A stretch of 64,000 nt of DNA from assembly GCA_014218235.1 (NCBI GenBank), contig CM024759.1, positions 70,936,119 through 71,000,118 on the forward strand. Reading direction: 5' to 3'. Positions within the stretch are counted from its first letter, which is position 1. Each line of letters begins with the position of its first letter. The DNA comes from Colocasia esculenta (lineage: Eukaryota > Streptophyta > Magnoliopsida > Alismatales > Araceae). Under the pieces are notes generated by a model, which was given only the letters and a program-made list of their open reading frames with translations, ran no database searches and was not told the origin of the DNA. The position numbers were made by a program, and so were the translations under genes. This document shows positions 21,090-34,000 of the stretch, one piece after another.

Positions 21090-24000
21090 CCATTAATCAA
21101 ACATTCTCCATTTTATCTTCAGATTCTGGGGATATATCAAATTCAACATTGCCATCTTCATTATCAGATTCATTTTGATCACTAGTATGTTCCTTTTCAT
21201 CGGAGTCCCCCAACTCTATTTCATTTTCTTATGGATCGACATCTTCCAACTTCATTCTCTTTAGATAAAGAACATTGCTCTACAAATTCATTTTCATTAA
21301 AAGTAGGTAACTCTACATCATCAGCCAAGTCTGATTGAAAGAATTCAGCATTCACATCCAACTCTATTGTTTTAGTCAATCCAACTCATACTCTGGGAAA
21401 AGTCTTGTCTTAACCTTGCAAACTACCCACCAATCATTTCTTTTTTTATTTCTAGACAATGGATACTTTGTATAATAGACCTGCTGGGCTTGTGCGGCCA
21501 AATAAATGGATCATAAGTATTTAATTTGGACTTATGTCTAATATCGACAATCTCATATGTTGTGTCATTTCGAACAGAATTACGATCAAACTAATGACAC
21601 TTGAAAAAAAAATGGTTGTCATCTCCAAGATATTGCAATTCTAAGATCCCCTCAATAATACCATAATAATCACATTCATTTTCATCATATGTACTACCTT
21701 TTACATATACCTTGTTGTTCATCGTTGACTTATTCTACCCATATTATCTTGTGTGAAATCTATATCCATTCACAATAAATGCTAGATATGTGCATGCAAC
21801 TTTCGATAGGCCATAACTTATCTCTCAAATTTGTTGATCAGTAATGAAACCTTTTTCAAGCTACATATGGAGAGCACACTAGTCAGAAATTGAGATTGGC
21901 CTCACGAGAAGTAAGGTGATCATGCTTACACGATATTTCAGCCAAGAAGTTAATGATTTCTCTCGTTCTTTTTCAACCTTGACATCAGTGAGATATTGAC
22001 ATCTTTGGATTCATTTTGAGTCAAATTGTATGTATTATGAATATTAGAGCATTATAAATGGAATGAGAAATAAGAAGAAATTATGAACATAATGTAAAGT
22101 GGGAAGAGGACTTACACAACATAAGATTCAACATCAAATATAATTTAAAAGAATATAAATATTTGAGACATGCAACTCTCTACCATTTAGCATCCTACTC
22201 AAAGAACGTCCATACGCACAACTAGGATACTTAAATATAGAGAGCCAGTCAGACTGAACAGAGTCTCCCCAAGTGGTCGAGTACGATGTGTTTGTATCTC
22301 GGGTTCAAAGTACATCAAACAGAAATTTGATATTTCTTCCATAATGTACGCCTCCGCAATTTTCAATTCATGCATGCACCTACAGGACTGTTCATAGGAT
22401 AATGACAAACATATAACAAGAGGTAGAATTATAAGAAGAAGAAAAAATACAAATTACCTCACAAATGGATACATCTATCTAAATTGTACTGGCCCTCCTA
22501 CTTTAACCTCATATGGTAGGTGTATAAGAAAGTGCTCCATCGAATCGAAGAATGCAGGAGGAAATATCTTCTCCAGTCTACAAACTAGCGTGATCACATT
22601 CCATTCAATAGTTTCCACATCCTGATACCTTAGCTCTGATGCACACAAAATCTTGAAAAACTGACTTAACTCAATGTGACGGAATGCCTCGGCCAAGCCC
22701 GTTAAACCGATAACGCACTTGATCCGAGTCCGCCTCCCGCGAACGGGCCGAAGCCTCGCAAGGGAAACCAAACCACAGTCCGTGTAAACATAAAGGAACA
22801 CACCACATTTCACATATAATTTTTCACAATTTACATAGCCATATTCCATTAAAACTATAAGAATGTACAAGAGTCTGGGGCATACCCCGAGGTACAACAA
22901 AAGAAAGTAAACAACTAACTAAACTACATTGCTGAAGCTACTCTGCTGGAGGTACTGACCCTGCACCGCTACGACGTGGCCCTGAACTGGACGTCGGACG
23001 AGAAACGTCCTCCTCGCCCTCACCTGAGGGGGTAGGGGTGAGCCTCTCTAGTCACTGGCTCAGTAGGGAACTCCCCCAAAGCCGAACAAACCACAAACCA
23101 CAGGTACGAAACAGTAAACAATACCAACAACATTTATATAACAGCTAAGCAGGTAAGTAAAGCTGTAAAGGTACTCACCGTCTGCCGACTACGAGAAACA
23201 GCTGTAATAATTAAACGGCAAACCCAAACAGGTGTACAAGCTAGAGTAGAGACAGCCAACACGAGCCACGTAAACTGGTTCGCGACACCAGAAACTGACT
23301 CGGACAAACTAACACAGGTCTACCTCTCAGTCTCGCAGCCACGGACGAAAGGTCCAGCTGCCGCTCCACGTAAAAAGACAAGCAACTGTGGAGACCAACT
23401 AAACCACCACAACCTGTGGACCACACGGTCACAGGCCCATGCCTGACACCTCTAGAGACCCTGGCCCGGAACTCTCTAGAGTGAGGCACTGGAAAAGGAC
23501 TAGCTGGGGTCCAGTACGTCTACTGGTGTCCGTACCCCCAACTACGAGCGCGCTACAAGTGACTAAAAACAACCACAACTGTCACTGTCCCACTGTCGTC
23601 TTTCCCTCAGCCGGACGTGCAACTCAACACAAGAGTGAGGGTGTCCAGGTCAGACGACACAGACCTCGACGGTACAACACAAGTACCGGGACAAAGCCCC
23701 GAGCTAACAGCCTGGCTCACAAAGAACCTGGGGCACCCAACTGGAGAGGTAACCATGGTAGGCGTCGTACTACTCGCCACGTACACAGAACCACGTGCAC
23801 GTCACACACAAACCACGTGAAACCTCACGTAAACCACAAGTAACCACGGTCCACTACACGTGAACCCTGACTTGCGTAAACAACGCACAGTCACCGAAGT
23901 AAACAGCTAACAGCATACCTTGTATGCTAAACACGATAATCAAGTGCACTCAGTGCACATCATGTGTCAACACACATGCAATAACGATAAATATTAAAAA

Positions 24001-26959
24001 CAGTCATTTCTGCCCATAAGCAGTAGGCGGCCACATCGATTGCCGCTTACAAGGAGTAGACGGCAAGGTCCCTGGCCGTCAACCTCCTGGCTGAAGATCT
24101 TGGCGGCAAGCGATGTTGACGCCAAGTTCTCCGGCCTCAAACCCTGCAGAAACCCTAATCCGGTCCTGCGGGTTTTCTAACTGTTCTAACTACTGAAAAA
24201 CATGCAAATGCATACCCTCTAACATATCAGAACCCAATGCAACCCATTAAAACATGATTCGTACAGTAAACTACTCAAACCACCCATTATCCCGTATGGT
24301 GTAACTCTATCCAAACATGGATTATCATGCTGATTCAGGTGGTTATGATGTGTTTTAATGTTTCTACGGAGCTACCAGGGTTCGTCCCCTACCTCAGAAC
24401 GCGTTAGAATCCCCCGCAATCTTCCGGTTCACGCCGAGCCCTCTGCGAGCTCCCACGAGAATTGCACCACACCGCGGCGTTTCCTCGCGCAATTTCGGCA
24501 ACGCCACGCGTTCTACGCTCGTCCAACTACTCCTCGGTACCTGTTGGAAGCTTCAGAATCACTAGGGCGCGAAGCTGGGGCAAGAGGGAGAGAGGGTGAG
24601 CTGAGAGAGCTGCCCTCGGGTGAACATATAACCTACTGAACTGACAGGTTGGCGTCAACCCCCTTGTCGCCCACATGCACCGCCAGCCTAAACGTCCACA
24701 ACTACTGCCGCCAAGTTCATGATGTAAACGTCCATGAACCTGGACGCCAACAGTCAACGACCACCACTTGGCCGCCAACTCAAACAGAACAGCAGCTGGT
24801 TCTGTTTCAATTCAGGACCAACCCTGCTCTTCACCTGCTCAAGCCACGCATTCACATTACACATTCTACACAACTGACTCACACTGGCCCCACAATGGCC
24901 ACCACATTCACAACACACACGATCCGCATGAATCCGAAAAAGACGCGACGTTACACTCAATCCCTATATCGATTTCGGCAACATATCATAGAATACAATG
25001 GGTAGCAACATTTGCATAAACACATGACAATCATGATTTTTCATTCCATATATTTTTTCCCTTGTTTGCATTCACAAAAAGAGCAATGTTGGACACATAG
25101 CCATTTGGAAATCACAATTGTCTTAGACAAAAGCAGACTTATTTAATATGTGCAGCTCCGAGAGCATAAATTGCTTTTGGTTTAACTATTGTACCATTTC
25201 TATCAAGAAGTTCCAGTTCTGGACATTTACAAAGTATTTTCAAGTCCAAACGAGCTTTCACATTGTTTTTTTGTTTTGCCTTTTATGTCCATAATAGTGT
25301 TGAACACATTGTCAAATACATTCTTCTCAACATGCATGACGTCGAAGTTGTGTCGTGTAAGAAGAGTTGACTAATAAGGCAATTCCCAGAAGATTCTCTT
25401 TTTGACCCAATTGTGATCCTTCCAAAATCCAATGTGTTGTCTTGTGTTGCTCGACAATTGTGCTATATCTCGTAAGTTTTGTACCATTGCCGCTAAATAT
25501 GGACTAGACAACTGTTCAAAATCAATTTCTTCCACTTCAAGAATGCATCTTTTTGCCTTCTAGAATGATGGTCCCTTGGGAGAAATTGTCGATGACAATC
25601 AAACCAACTTGACTTGCCACCATACTTAAGTACAAATATGTAGTACTATCCATACAGTAAGGACATGCTAATTTTGCATGGGTGCTCCAGCTAGATAACA
25701 GTCCATATGTACGAAAGTCACTTATCGTCCACATTAATGCAGCCTTCATAGTGAAATTTTGCTTTCTAGATGCATCATAGGTAGTAACTCCATCGGTCTA
25801 TAACAATTTCAATGGCCTGAGATATATGTCTAATTTTTCTCCAGAACTTTTTGGGTTAGGGATTAATAAGGATAGAAATATATACTCTCATTTTATGGAC
25901 ATATTTGGTAGAAGATTGTATGGTGTAACGAAAACTGGCCGGCTGAAGTAAGAAGTCACTGAACCTCCAAATGGATTGAAACTATCAGTACATAAATCAA
26001 ACCTCACATTACGTGACTCTTTTGAGAAACTAGGGTGCACACGGTTGAAGTGACTCCAAGCTTCGGCAACTGTATGATGGCTAATTACATTTTGTTTACG
26101 ACGTACTCTTTCCGCATGTCATCTCATATGTTGAGCTATCTTTGATGACATATACATTCGATGTAGTCTCGGTGTGAGGGAAAAATACTGCAATGACATG
26201 TATGGTATAGCTTTTTGCCTTGAATTGTCCCCTCTCTTAGACTTGAATCTATCATGACCACACATGGAACATGAAATCTTATTTTTATCATCTTTATAAT
26301 ATAACATGCAATGATTAAGACATGCATCTATTTTCTCATATTTAAGTCCTTTCATTGACCATCTTCTTTGCATGATAAAAATTATCAGGCAACATCTCAT
26401 CTTGTGGCAACATACTTTTGATAATGGGCAACAGATGATCAAAACAAATCTCATTGATGTGAAATTCAGATTTCAAGTTCAATAATTGTGACACCGTAGA
26501 CAGTCGAGAGTGATTTTGACATCCATTCCACAATGACTCATCAGCATCTTAAATAGCTGATAAAATCTTTCAACTATTTTGTTTGACGGTTCTTCAATGT
26601 GCACATTCTCATCATCAACATTGAATCATGGACCAGCAACATCTATGACCATATCAGCATACGAACTTCCACTTCTAATATTGGCAGGCTCGTAGGACCA
26701 TAATGTTTCACAATGACATGTCTAATTTGCTTAACTTTTAACAAACCCCTTTCTGTATATGACATTATACCTCCCATGTTGTAAACCACTTCAAGTTCTT
26801 ACAGACTATACAAGGACATTGGATACAACCCTCACAATCCACAGCTTCAATAGGATTTCTCAATGCAAACTGAATGAATCTCTTAACTCTATTTTTAAAT
26901 TCCACATACACCACCTGATCAACTACTCTACGGTACATCCATGAACGATCTTTAGACAT
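21090..26959 (-). pseudogene. TNP2-type transposase of CACTA-1, decayed and split by a solo LTR
   Basis: DDE-type transposase of the CACTA superfamily. The start codon is at 26959 (MSKDRSWMYRR), giving the Transpos_assoc domain with CPCIVCKNLKW. TNP2 core blocks follow toward the left: KIDACLNHCMLYYKDD and CSMCGHDRFKSKRG near 26340-26220, SLTPRLHRMYMSSKI near 26175. Next come CPYCMDSTTYLYLS near 25660 and DUF4218-like FFDSMEHFLIHLPYEV near 22540. C-terminal SNFCLMYFEPEIQTHRTR is near 22320, then DUF4216-like sequence and a Glu/Asp-rich tail near 21370-21100. Many frameshifts and stops interrupt it. The LTR at 22675-24955 cuts the DUF4218 region. Confidence 0.82.
22675..24955 (-). mobile_element. 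Solo LTR of the chromovirus family seen at 1114
   Basis: The minus strand begins TGTAACGTCGCG and ends CCGTCACA, matching 1114-3360. CTCAA flanks both sides (22670-22674 and 24956-24960). The paralogous segment at 55490-55510 reads straight through as ACTTAACTCAATCCC, an empty site that proves the insertion and its duplication. The length is 2,281 bp. No primer site or internal region remains. Confidence 0.95.
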
Positions 26960-27107
26960 TTTTTTCTATGTGAATTAAATGTTAACACATAAAACTTTAA
27001 CATGTTTAACAAAAAAAAAGTCCAACCCTTTCCTCACATCGTCCAACATATTTTAAATAGGAAGAAAATATTATTTAGATTTTCACTTTTTAACCCATTT
27101 ATGAAGG

Positions 27108-27465
27108 TTTGATCGCACAATTAATTATTACATGTGTTGTATTATTTGCTGAAAATTTTGGTAGTATCTCTCTACACCTCTCCGATATACTACAAAATAT
27201 TTATTGATTCAAATAATTTCTTAAATACTTATTAGTAAGTGGTTAAGAAAATATTCAAAATCAATAAAGGTATATCATAAAGGAGTGAGAAGACGCAATT
27301 GAAATTTTTAACAAAGAACACAAACACATATAGTAATTAACCACCTAAGTGAGATTAAATATTCACAGACTATTCAAACGGGACAATTCAAGACTTTGAG
27401 TTAGATATACATGTTCTCGTCATTCAAAATGAGAATGTGCACATCAATCTCAAAGTCTTGGATGG
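27108..27465. repeat. Two consecutive foldbacks upstream of the CACTA-1 transposase
   Basis: The larger one has arms of about 120 bases centred near 27232 (ACTTATTAGTAAGTGG). GTTTGATCGC...GCTGAAAATTTTGG on the left is answered on the right by an imperfect reverse complement ending GAGATTAAATATTCAC. The smaller (27384-27465) has arms of about 35 bases, CAAGACTTTGAG on the left and CTCAAAGTCTTG on the right. Both recur, in order, before the transposases at 42942 and 57511. Confidence 0.8.
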
Positions 27466-28829
27466 GAAGATTGATTGACACGGACTTAACACGCTCTCCT
27501 AAGATGCCTGCAATGTTAGGTTGCATCCACGCATCTCAGCTCACATACAACACCTAATTAATTAAATATTGACAAGATAATAGCACATTCTGAAAACACA
27601 AAAATAGATATTCTAAAAATTTTATACATATAAAAAATATCAGCATACACATAAAATAAGTAAGAATGACTTTGTGTTGATGATCGTTCAACAAGAAAGG
27701 TAGAAAGCATATTTTACAAGAAAGTTAGAAAACAAATGTACAAAACATTAAACACATTTATAGGTGCAAAAATCAAATACAACAGGATGTTATTTATCTT
27801 AACTATTTATGATCCTGCAGGTGTGCATGTAATTATAATTTTAAAATATTGATAATACATGTGTGTGCATGTAATTATGAACATTTTAATAGGTTTTAAA
27901 GATTTTGCAAAAAAAAAAATCAGTTTGAAATGTGGGTGAAAACTATAATCTCTCTGAAAAACGTTATGAAGGTGGCAGCCCAAATCGGATTCCATGTAAC
28001 CCACTTCCAGATATAGTCGGTCATTAGTGACTTGCTCGAATTAAAATCAAATTCAATGCCATAGTGCCCACGGGAATGTAGAAGAAGAAAAGGATGATTT
28101 TTGGATGAACAGAGGGTGGTTTATTCCCAGAAGGAAAGAGATTTGTTGGGAGCATTGTGTACATAAGATTGTGGGTAATTAACATGCATCTATATATAGA
28201 CAAAGAAGAGGTGTCCTTTGATTGAGTAAGAAGATTATCTGATCTGGTCCATAAAATAAACGAATATGATAGATAATCAGATAAAAGAGTACAATAGCAT
28301 ATATAATTAGCTCTTCATATATATGCCTATGAAATTAAAATATCCAACACCTACTATGTATTTACCATCAGATGTTGATGTGTGATGTTTTGATTGGCTG
28401 GAGAGACAGTTTGATGTCAAAAGATGAATTGCAAAACCAATTCCTTTGTTTCAAGTAGAACTAGATTGCTTTTATGATGAGAGTGAGCTCATGGTTTTTT
28501 TGCAGACATTCTGTCAAACACCTAGTGAGCTCAAGTTCCACTCTCCAGGTGCTCATCTCATTGGTGATGGGTTATCCAAGAAGTAAATAAGAACGCCCAC
28601 TTTGTGGGCTGCCCCATGTATCTCTCCATCCCTGGGCATCCCCGTCGGTTAACAACTTTGGTGGTTATGTAAGGAGTGGTGGACTGATTTAATTAAGACT
28701 CTCCACACTGTCACCAAGCAATCAGAGAAAGAGTGGGGGGTACTAGAATCAGACAACACAATACTAGGGAGTTGGGCAGTGATGGGGGGGGGGGGGTAGT
28801 TGGGTGGGGGGTGTATGGTCAGAAGGGGG

Positions 28830-28993
28830 ATTTCAGTCGCTTAAAATTAGCGACCAAAATAAATTCGGTTGCTAATTGGCCACAGATATGCAACCGACTA
28901 CGTAGGTCGCTATGTGCGACCAAATAGAGACCGATATAATCGGTCGCAAATGCGGTCGCAAAATCGGTTGCTATATCTGCTTATCCTTGTAGT
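28830..28993 (-). repeat. 5' terminus and subterminal repeats of CACTA-1
   Basis: The minus strand starts CACTACAAGG at 28993, then carries many GCGACC, GGTCGC and ATCGGTT words in both orientations, the usual binding-site array of a CACTA end. Runs of G at 28738-28810 lie just inside it. This part is missing from the second copy. Confidence 0.78.
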
Positions 28994-30558
28994 GTACTAG
29001 GGATATAATGTATGTGCTCATTGGAGAATGAGTTCACTGAATGGTCCGCTCTCGGAATACTGTACAATTGATGATACCTAATTGTCACATAGCTCTTCTG
29101 TGATCCTAGTTGTATAACTGGTTCTTAGACTTGAGACACCAATGATGTTTTGTTTGAGTACTTCGTTCTTTGATGTCGGATTTATATGTCTGGTAGTTCT
29201 AGATCTAGTACAACCGATTATTGGGAATTGTAGTCAGCCTTACGAAGGTAATTGAATATCAATAAATAATCATCCACTCTCAATATCATGAAAGGAATAT
29301 CCCATATGTTCTTGCTCAAGCAAACTCCTAACCATGGTCAATCAGATTGAGAGAGAATGAGTTCTCCAGTAGGAAGTAAGAATCAGTTGGATTTTGTATA
29401 GACCTGATTGCACCATACCTAAGATGCAATCTTTGGGATATTAGATAAATGAGGGACTATAGATAAACGATAATTGAGGGAAGAAAGGTCTAATGGATTA
29501 GATCCCCATATATTGTTTGGAAACTATGGCGCAATGACCTAGTACAACTATAGTCGATGAATTGGGTGAATTATTATGAAGCTAATAATTCACTAAGTCA
29601 GAAGGAGTTCTGAGTTAGAAGAAGTTTTGATAGGTGCAACTCATGGCCAGGTTGATATTAGGCGTAGAGAGCCACACACATAAAGTGGATGATGCGATGA
29701 TAATAGAGGATTAGATGAGAGTTATCCAATATGACTTCTCTCACCCGGATAGTCATGTAGTCGAAACTTGATTAACAATAGTATCGATTGTCATCGAGAA
29801 TAGTTCCTGACGATGGGATCTACCACCGTCAAGAACTTCAACTTCCTTTAGAGGTAGTGAAGTGATCTTGACGGCAAGATTGATTAACGTTAACTCACGT
29901 TGACGACGAGATCAACTACCATTAATACTCATGGTAATGACAGGATCAACTGACGTTAACTCATGTTAACGTCAAGAGTAATTGTCGTCAAGATGGTCTT
30001 GACGTCACAATATATTTCCGTTAACATAGGTATGGTCCAATATCCTATTTGGTCGTACACAACATGGCTTGCACGACTTTATTCGGGCATGGGTGGGTGA
30101 GAGGCCCTCAGTTTTGCGCAAAGAGTGCTCAAAAACCTCATGGGATGGAGGTTTTGCGACACTTCTCCCCCCTCTTCCTGCCCTTCTCTCCTCCCATGGC
30201 CTCTCTTGTGATAGAAAGGAGAGCAAGAGGGTAAGACGCTCTTGGCTCTTTGTTGTTGCTACTGTCGCACCTTGGAGGAGCACGTGGAGAATGGAGACGT
30301 GGAGGAGGTGTGGTCGCCTTGTGGATACCACTAAAAAGAAGTTCACGAGAGCTTCTTTCATCTAGCAGACCAAGTTTTGCACGTTAGGAGATCTACGAAA
30401 TTCTCTAGGTAAGAATGTCTCATCCTCAAATGGATTGCATGTAGTTTCATGTGCCGACATAATCTCGATCTGATGGCAAGGTGTTTGAGAATCATTTTGT
30501 TGTTAAACTTTCTCTCGCTCTGCATTTGATGCCTCCATGATGATTCTCAGCAATTACA
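28994..30558 (+). repeat. LTR-like sequence beside CACTA-1, Copia-like, orientation uncertain
   Basis: About 1.5 kb with no gene, present again at 59236-60638. It has features of a plant LTR: GT-rich left part, repeated GTTAAC/TTGACG words (29850-30010), a coding-poor GC-rich block (30050-30330), and an end ...CAATTACA at 30558. No primer site follows. Instead there is a C run, which on the minus strand is a purine run before TGTAATTGC, so the LTR could face the other way. CACTA-1 may have inserted in it. Confidence 0.45.
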
Positions 30559-31059
30559 CCCCCCCCCCCCACTTAAGAAGAATGTGGTCCTCCACATTCA
30601 CTAACTAATCAAACAATCTCTGTCATGATTATCTAGTCATACAATGTGTGTATCCACTATATACCTCTTAGTCATCACCTTGTTGGTTATTAAGAAATTA
30701 AATATTGACCTTACTCATTACATGAGGTATTACATTTTAGACCCTCAACTTTCTCAACCCGCAATTCATATAGCCCTAATTAATTGTCCGATTTCGGCAG
30801 TCGATGACTGGATTGTGGCGACTCCGTTGGTGACCAATCGATCGACGGATCGATAAATTTTAAAATTTTAGATTTAGCGAATAAATATGAAATAAAATTT
30901 TTGACTTTAAAATTTAAATATTATCAAATGTCACCGTAATCTTAATTTTGATCGATATTCACGAGTCGGCTATTGCTCTGTGTAATATCTTACAGAGAGT
31001 GTATCATTTCCACTTGGGTTTATTAGGAACGGGAAGTAGGCTTGTCATGAATCGAGAGG
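30559..31059. other. AT-rich intergenic stretch, no feature recognised
   Basis: No gene or terminal-repeat structure is seen. It is retained in the second copy at 60639-61139 with small indels. A C run of about 13 opens it. Confidence 0.5.
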
Positions 31060-34000
31060 TAGGGGTGTAAACGAGCCAAGTCGAGCAGAGTAGTATGCTG
31101 CTCAAACTCTGTTCGTTTATTGAAAATGTCTGTTCAAACTCGGCTCGTTTAAATACTCTCGAGCTCGAGCTCTTAACGAGTATCTTAACGAGCTTAATTG
31201 AATTTGTGAGTTTGTATATATAAATAAGTTCAATCCAATCTACAAGTAAAAAATTGATCGTTCATAAGACCTAAATTTATCTTATTTCAAGCACATATCT
31301 CAATAGTTTTGATAAGTTACTTAATTTAACTATTTTAATATAATGTATAAAATATATTCATAATTTGCTATAAGCAATATGAGATTAATAGATAGACACA
31401 GCAAGGGAGGGGGTTGGTGCACGACAAGGTAGGGGTAGTGCTGTAACTCTCCTTCACACACCGCCCAGAACCCCCTTTCTGCATCGTCGGTGACGGTACT
31501 GCGGCCGTCGAGAGCACCATCTGCCACTGACAGATAGTCCATAGTGGTTGCTGAAGATGCCACTGGCCGACAACGCGTCCCTCGGCCCCATCGAGAGACT
31601 CACCTACTACGCAGGTCAGTCTCGGAGGAAGAAAATACTTGATATGCTGGGGGACCTTGCAACACTAAATTTTATGTTCATTCCCCTATTTACATGATCT
31701 GTATATATGCCCTCATTTGCGTAATTTGTGTATATATACTGTGGATTTAGTCTATGACATTTAAGCCCTAAAATATTTATATTGTAATAATAATTGTATA
31801 AAAATAAATAAATATTTTTATATCAATATATACTTATTATTTTAAAAAAATATTTAAACGAAGTGTTAATGAGTACTAAGATAAGATTTTAACAAGTATT
31901 TAATCGAGCTCTTAACGAGTTCTTAAATGAGCTGTTTACGAGCATAATCGAGTCGAGTTCACATGTGTTTAGACTCGGCTTGTTTATGAATCGAGTTTTT
32001 TTTTTGTTCAAGTTTGGCTCATCTATACTAATATAATATTTTTCAATTTTGGTGCTGTCACGTGGCAACACCAGACCACTCTAATTCCCACCTAAACTTT
32101 CTTGATATAAAAATAGAAATATAGATGCCTAAACATTCCCCTAAAAATTCAAAACTTAAAACAACTTTTAAACATGACATATGCTATCCTCCAGGGCAAA
32201 ACAATTGAAGGAAGATGAATTATTCACCTTCTAAATTAGTATCATGATACTTATATTCCAACTTATCTATTTATACTTTAAACAAGGAAATGACATGCAT
32301 TTAAGAAGAATCCGGATAAAGTTTGGCAACCTTCACCGATTCTTTTCCTTTTGAAGAATAAATAAAAATCTTAACCTTCCCAAGTGCGGGATTCTGATTT
32401 TTCTGTAAAAATAATTTTTAATTAATCACCTCAAAACCAACCGACATTGACCATCTAAATGCACAAGCTTGCATACCTGCAAGCTCACAAAACATAGGCA
32501 GCAAGCTATCATCTAAATTCGCATTTAAACGGTTTGCACATATCCTTAAAAGGAAAACATAAAAACGCAGCCTTGCTTCAACAAATGAGCTATCTATATA
32601 GGGAAGTCTAGCCGTATACCAATTTAAGATGGATAGCTATGCAAGAAAATCCACACCTTGCCGTCCTTCCGTCATCCTTCTCAAAATTAGCTCTATCCAT
32701 TTTTTTTTCCCATGCATGCGCGGAGCCCTGCCTGCTTCCTGTCCGTCCACACCTCGCCACGAAGCAAACATGGTAATAGGCCTTGCACCGCCTCTAATGA
32801 ACCTTGCCTCACACAAATCTCATGGGCAGGAGCCAATCAAAACTCCTGAGCGCTGGAACATCTTCGTCAATGGCAATATCGGACAAGTGATCCACACTTC
32901 TATTCGCACTAGCCCCCTTTCTATCGTGCCTTCCTTGGGTGGCTTTTTTGTAGTCTTTGTTGAAGCATGCAGACATTGAAGAGGACACCCGACACTTCGT
33001 GCAGAGCAACAATCGGCACCGACTTTGTCTTTTGCCCCCTTCTTCGCCTACCTCGACAACAGTGTGAAAAGTCTTAGTAGGGGCAGTAGAACCGCAACCC
33101 CCTGCTGTGCTGCTCGCCGCAACGCCCTCTTTGCCCCAGCACGCAGCCCTGCCGCGAGCCCACACGCCTGCCCCTCCGTGAGCCCGCACGCCGTCACCGT
33201 GCTGCTCGCCAGCGCACCGCCGACGCCGTCGACCGTGCACACCTCAGCAGTCGTGTCCGCCGTCTCCCCGACTAGTCGCCGACGTCGCTCGCCCGCGAGC
33301 CAGCACCAGGCGTCGCCGTTCCCCACTGTCCGGTCGCCCTCTCAGCCCCCATTACGCCACCTCTGCGGTGCTGAGCAAACCCCACCTTCTCCATTGTTTC
33401 CAGGTCGATGGTCAAAACCCAATTAAAGTAATACCCGAGTTTCGATGTAATGCAAAAGGCAATCCATCGTACACATGTCGTTTATATCATATTTTTGAAT
33501 ATTTATTACTTTCATATCTTTAGCCCAAATACAATGGTTTCCTGCTGAAAATTAAACATTCTATTAAACACATATAAAAATTACTTTCATGTTTGCAGCG
33601 ATACATCACAAATGCATGCATTAATCTTTACGTGCAATCATCTTCCATGTCTTTTCTTCTCTAGATTTCAGTTTGTGGTATACATTACAATATGAAAGCT
33701 TATATAAAGAGTCAAAAGACTTTAGGAAACAATTGTATTAGAGGTTTTGTATAGATTGTCTATTAGAGTTAGTTTTTTTACTATATATGTTCCATTCAAT
33801 GATATTATACATCTTTATAATAATATTTGAAACAAAATATTCACATAAAGAATTGTAACTATGTAATGTAGCTACAGTGTATGTTACTGTAACTACGCAG
33901 TTACAGTAAGTTTATATTTTCTATTTCATTATCTTAAACACTTCATATTATTCTAACATTTTCTGGAGATCTGCAATTAATTATTTTAATTTTACTTTTA

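Larger units (their letters stand above)
20164..28993 (-). mobile_element. CACTA-1: En/Spm-type DNA transposon, minus strand, 3' end lost
   Basis: Its 5' end is at 28993, where the minus strand reads CACTACAAGGATAAGC, the CACTA terminal motif. Subterminal GCGACC/GGTCGC repeats follow. Going left come leader introns with two foldbacks, a TNP2-type transposase gene (26959 to about 21090) and a TNP1-like gene (20940 to 20248 and beyond). Element B abuts it at 20163, so the 3' end is outside the window or lost. A solo LTR splits the transposase gene. A second, shorter copy of the same element lies at 53793-59235. Confidence 0.85.

Noticed and set aside
28733..28927. Small open frame MGGTRIRQHNTREL
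   Set aside because: It lies across a G run and the CACTA-1 subterminal repeats, and is missing from copy 2.
32629..33426. Protein-coding gene in the Helitron
   Set aside because: Frames on both strands are open because of GC richness. No domain, splice structure or start context is convincing, so it is treated as captured sequence.
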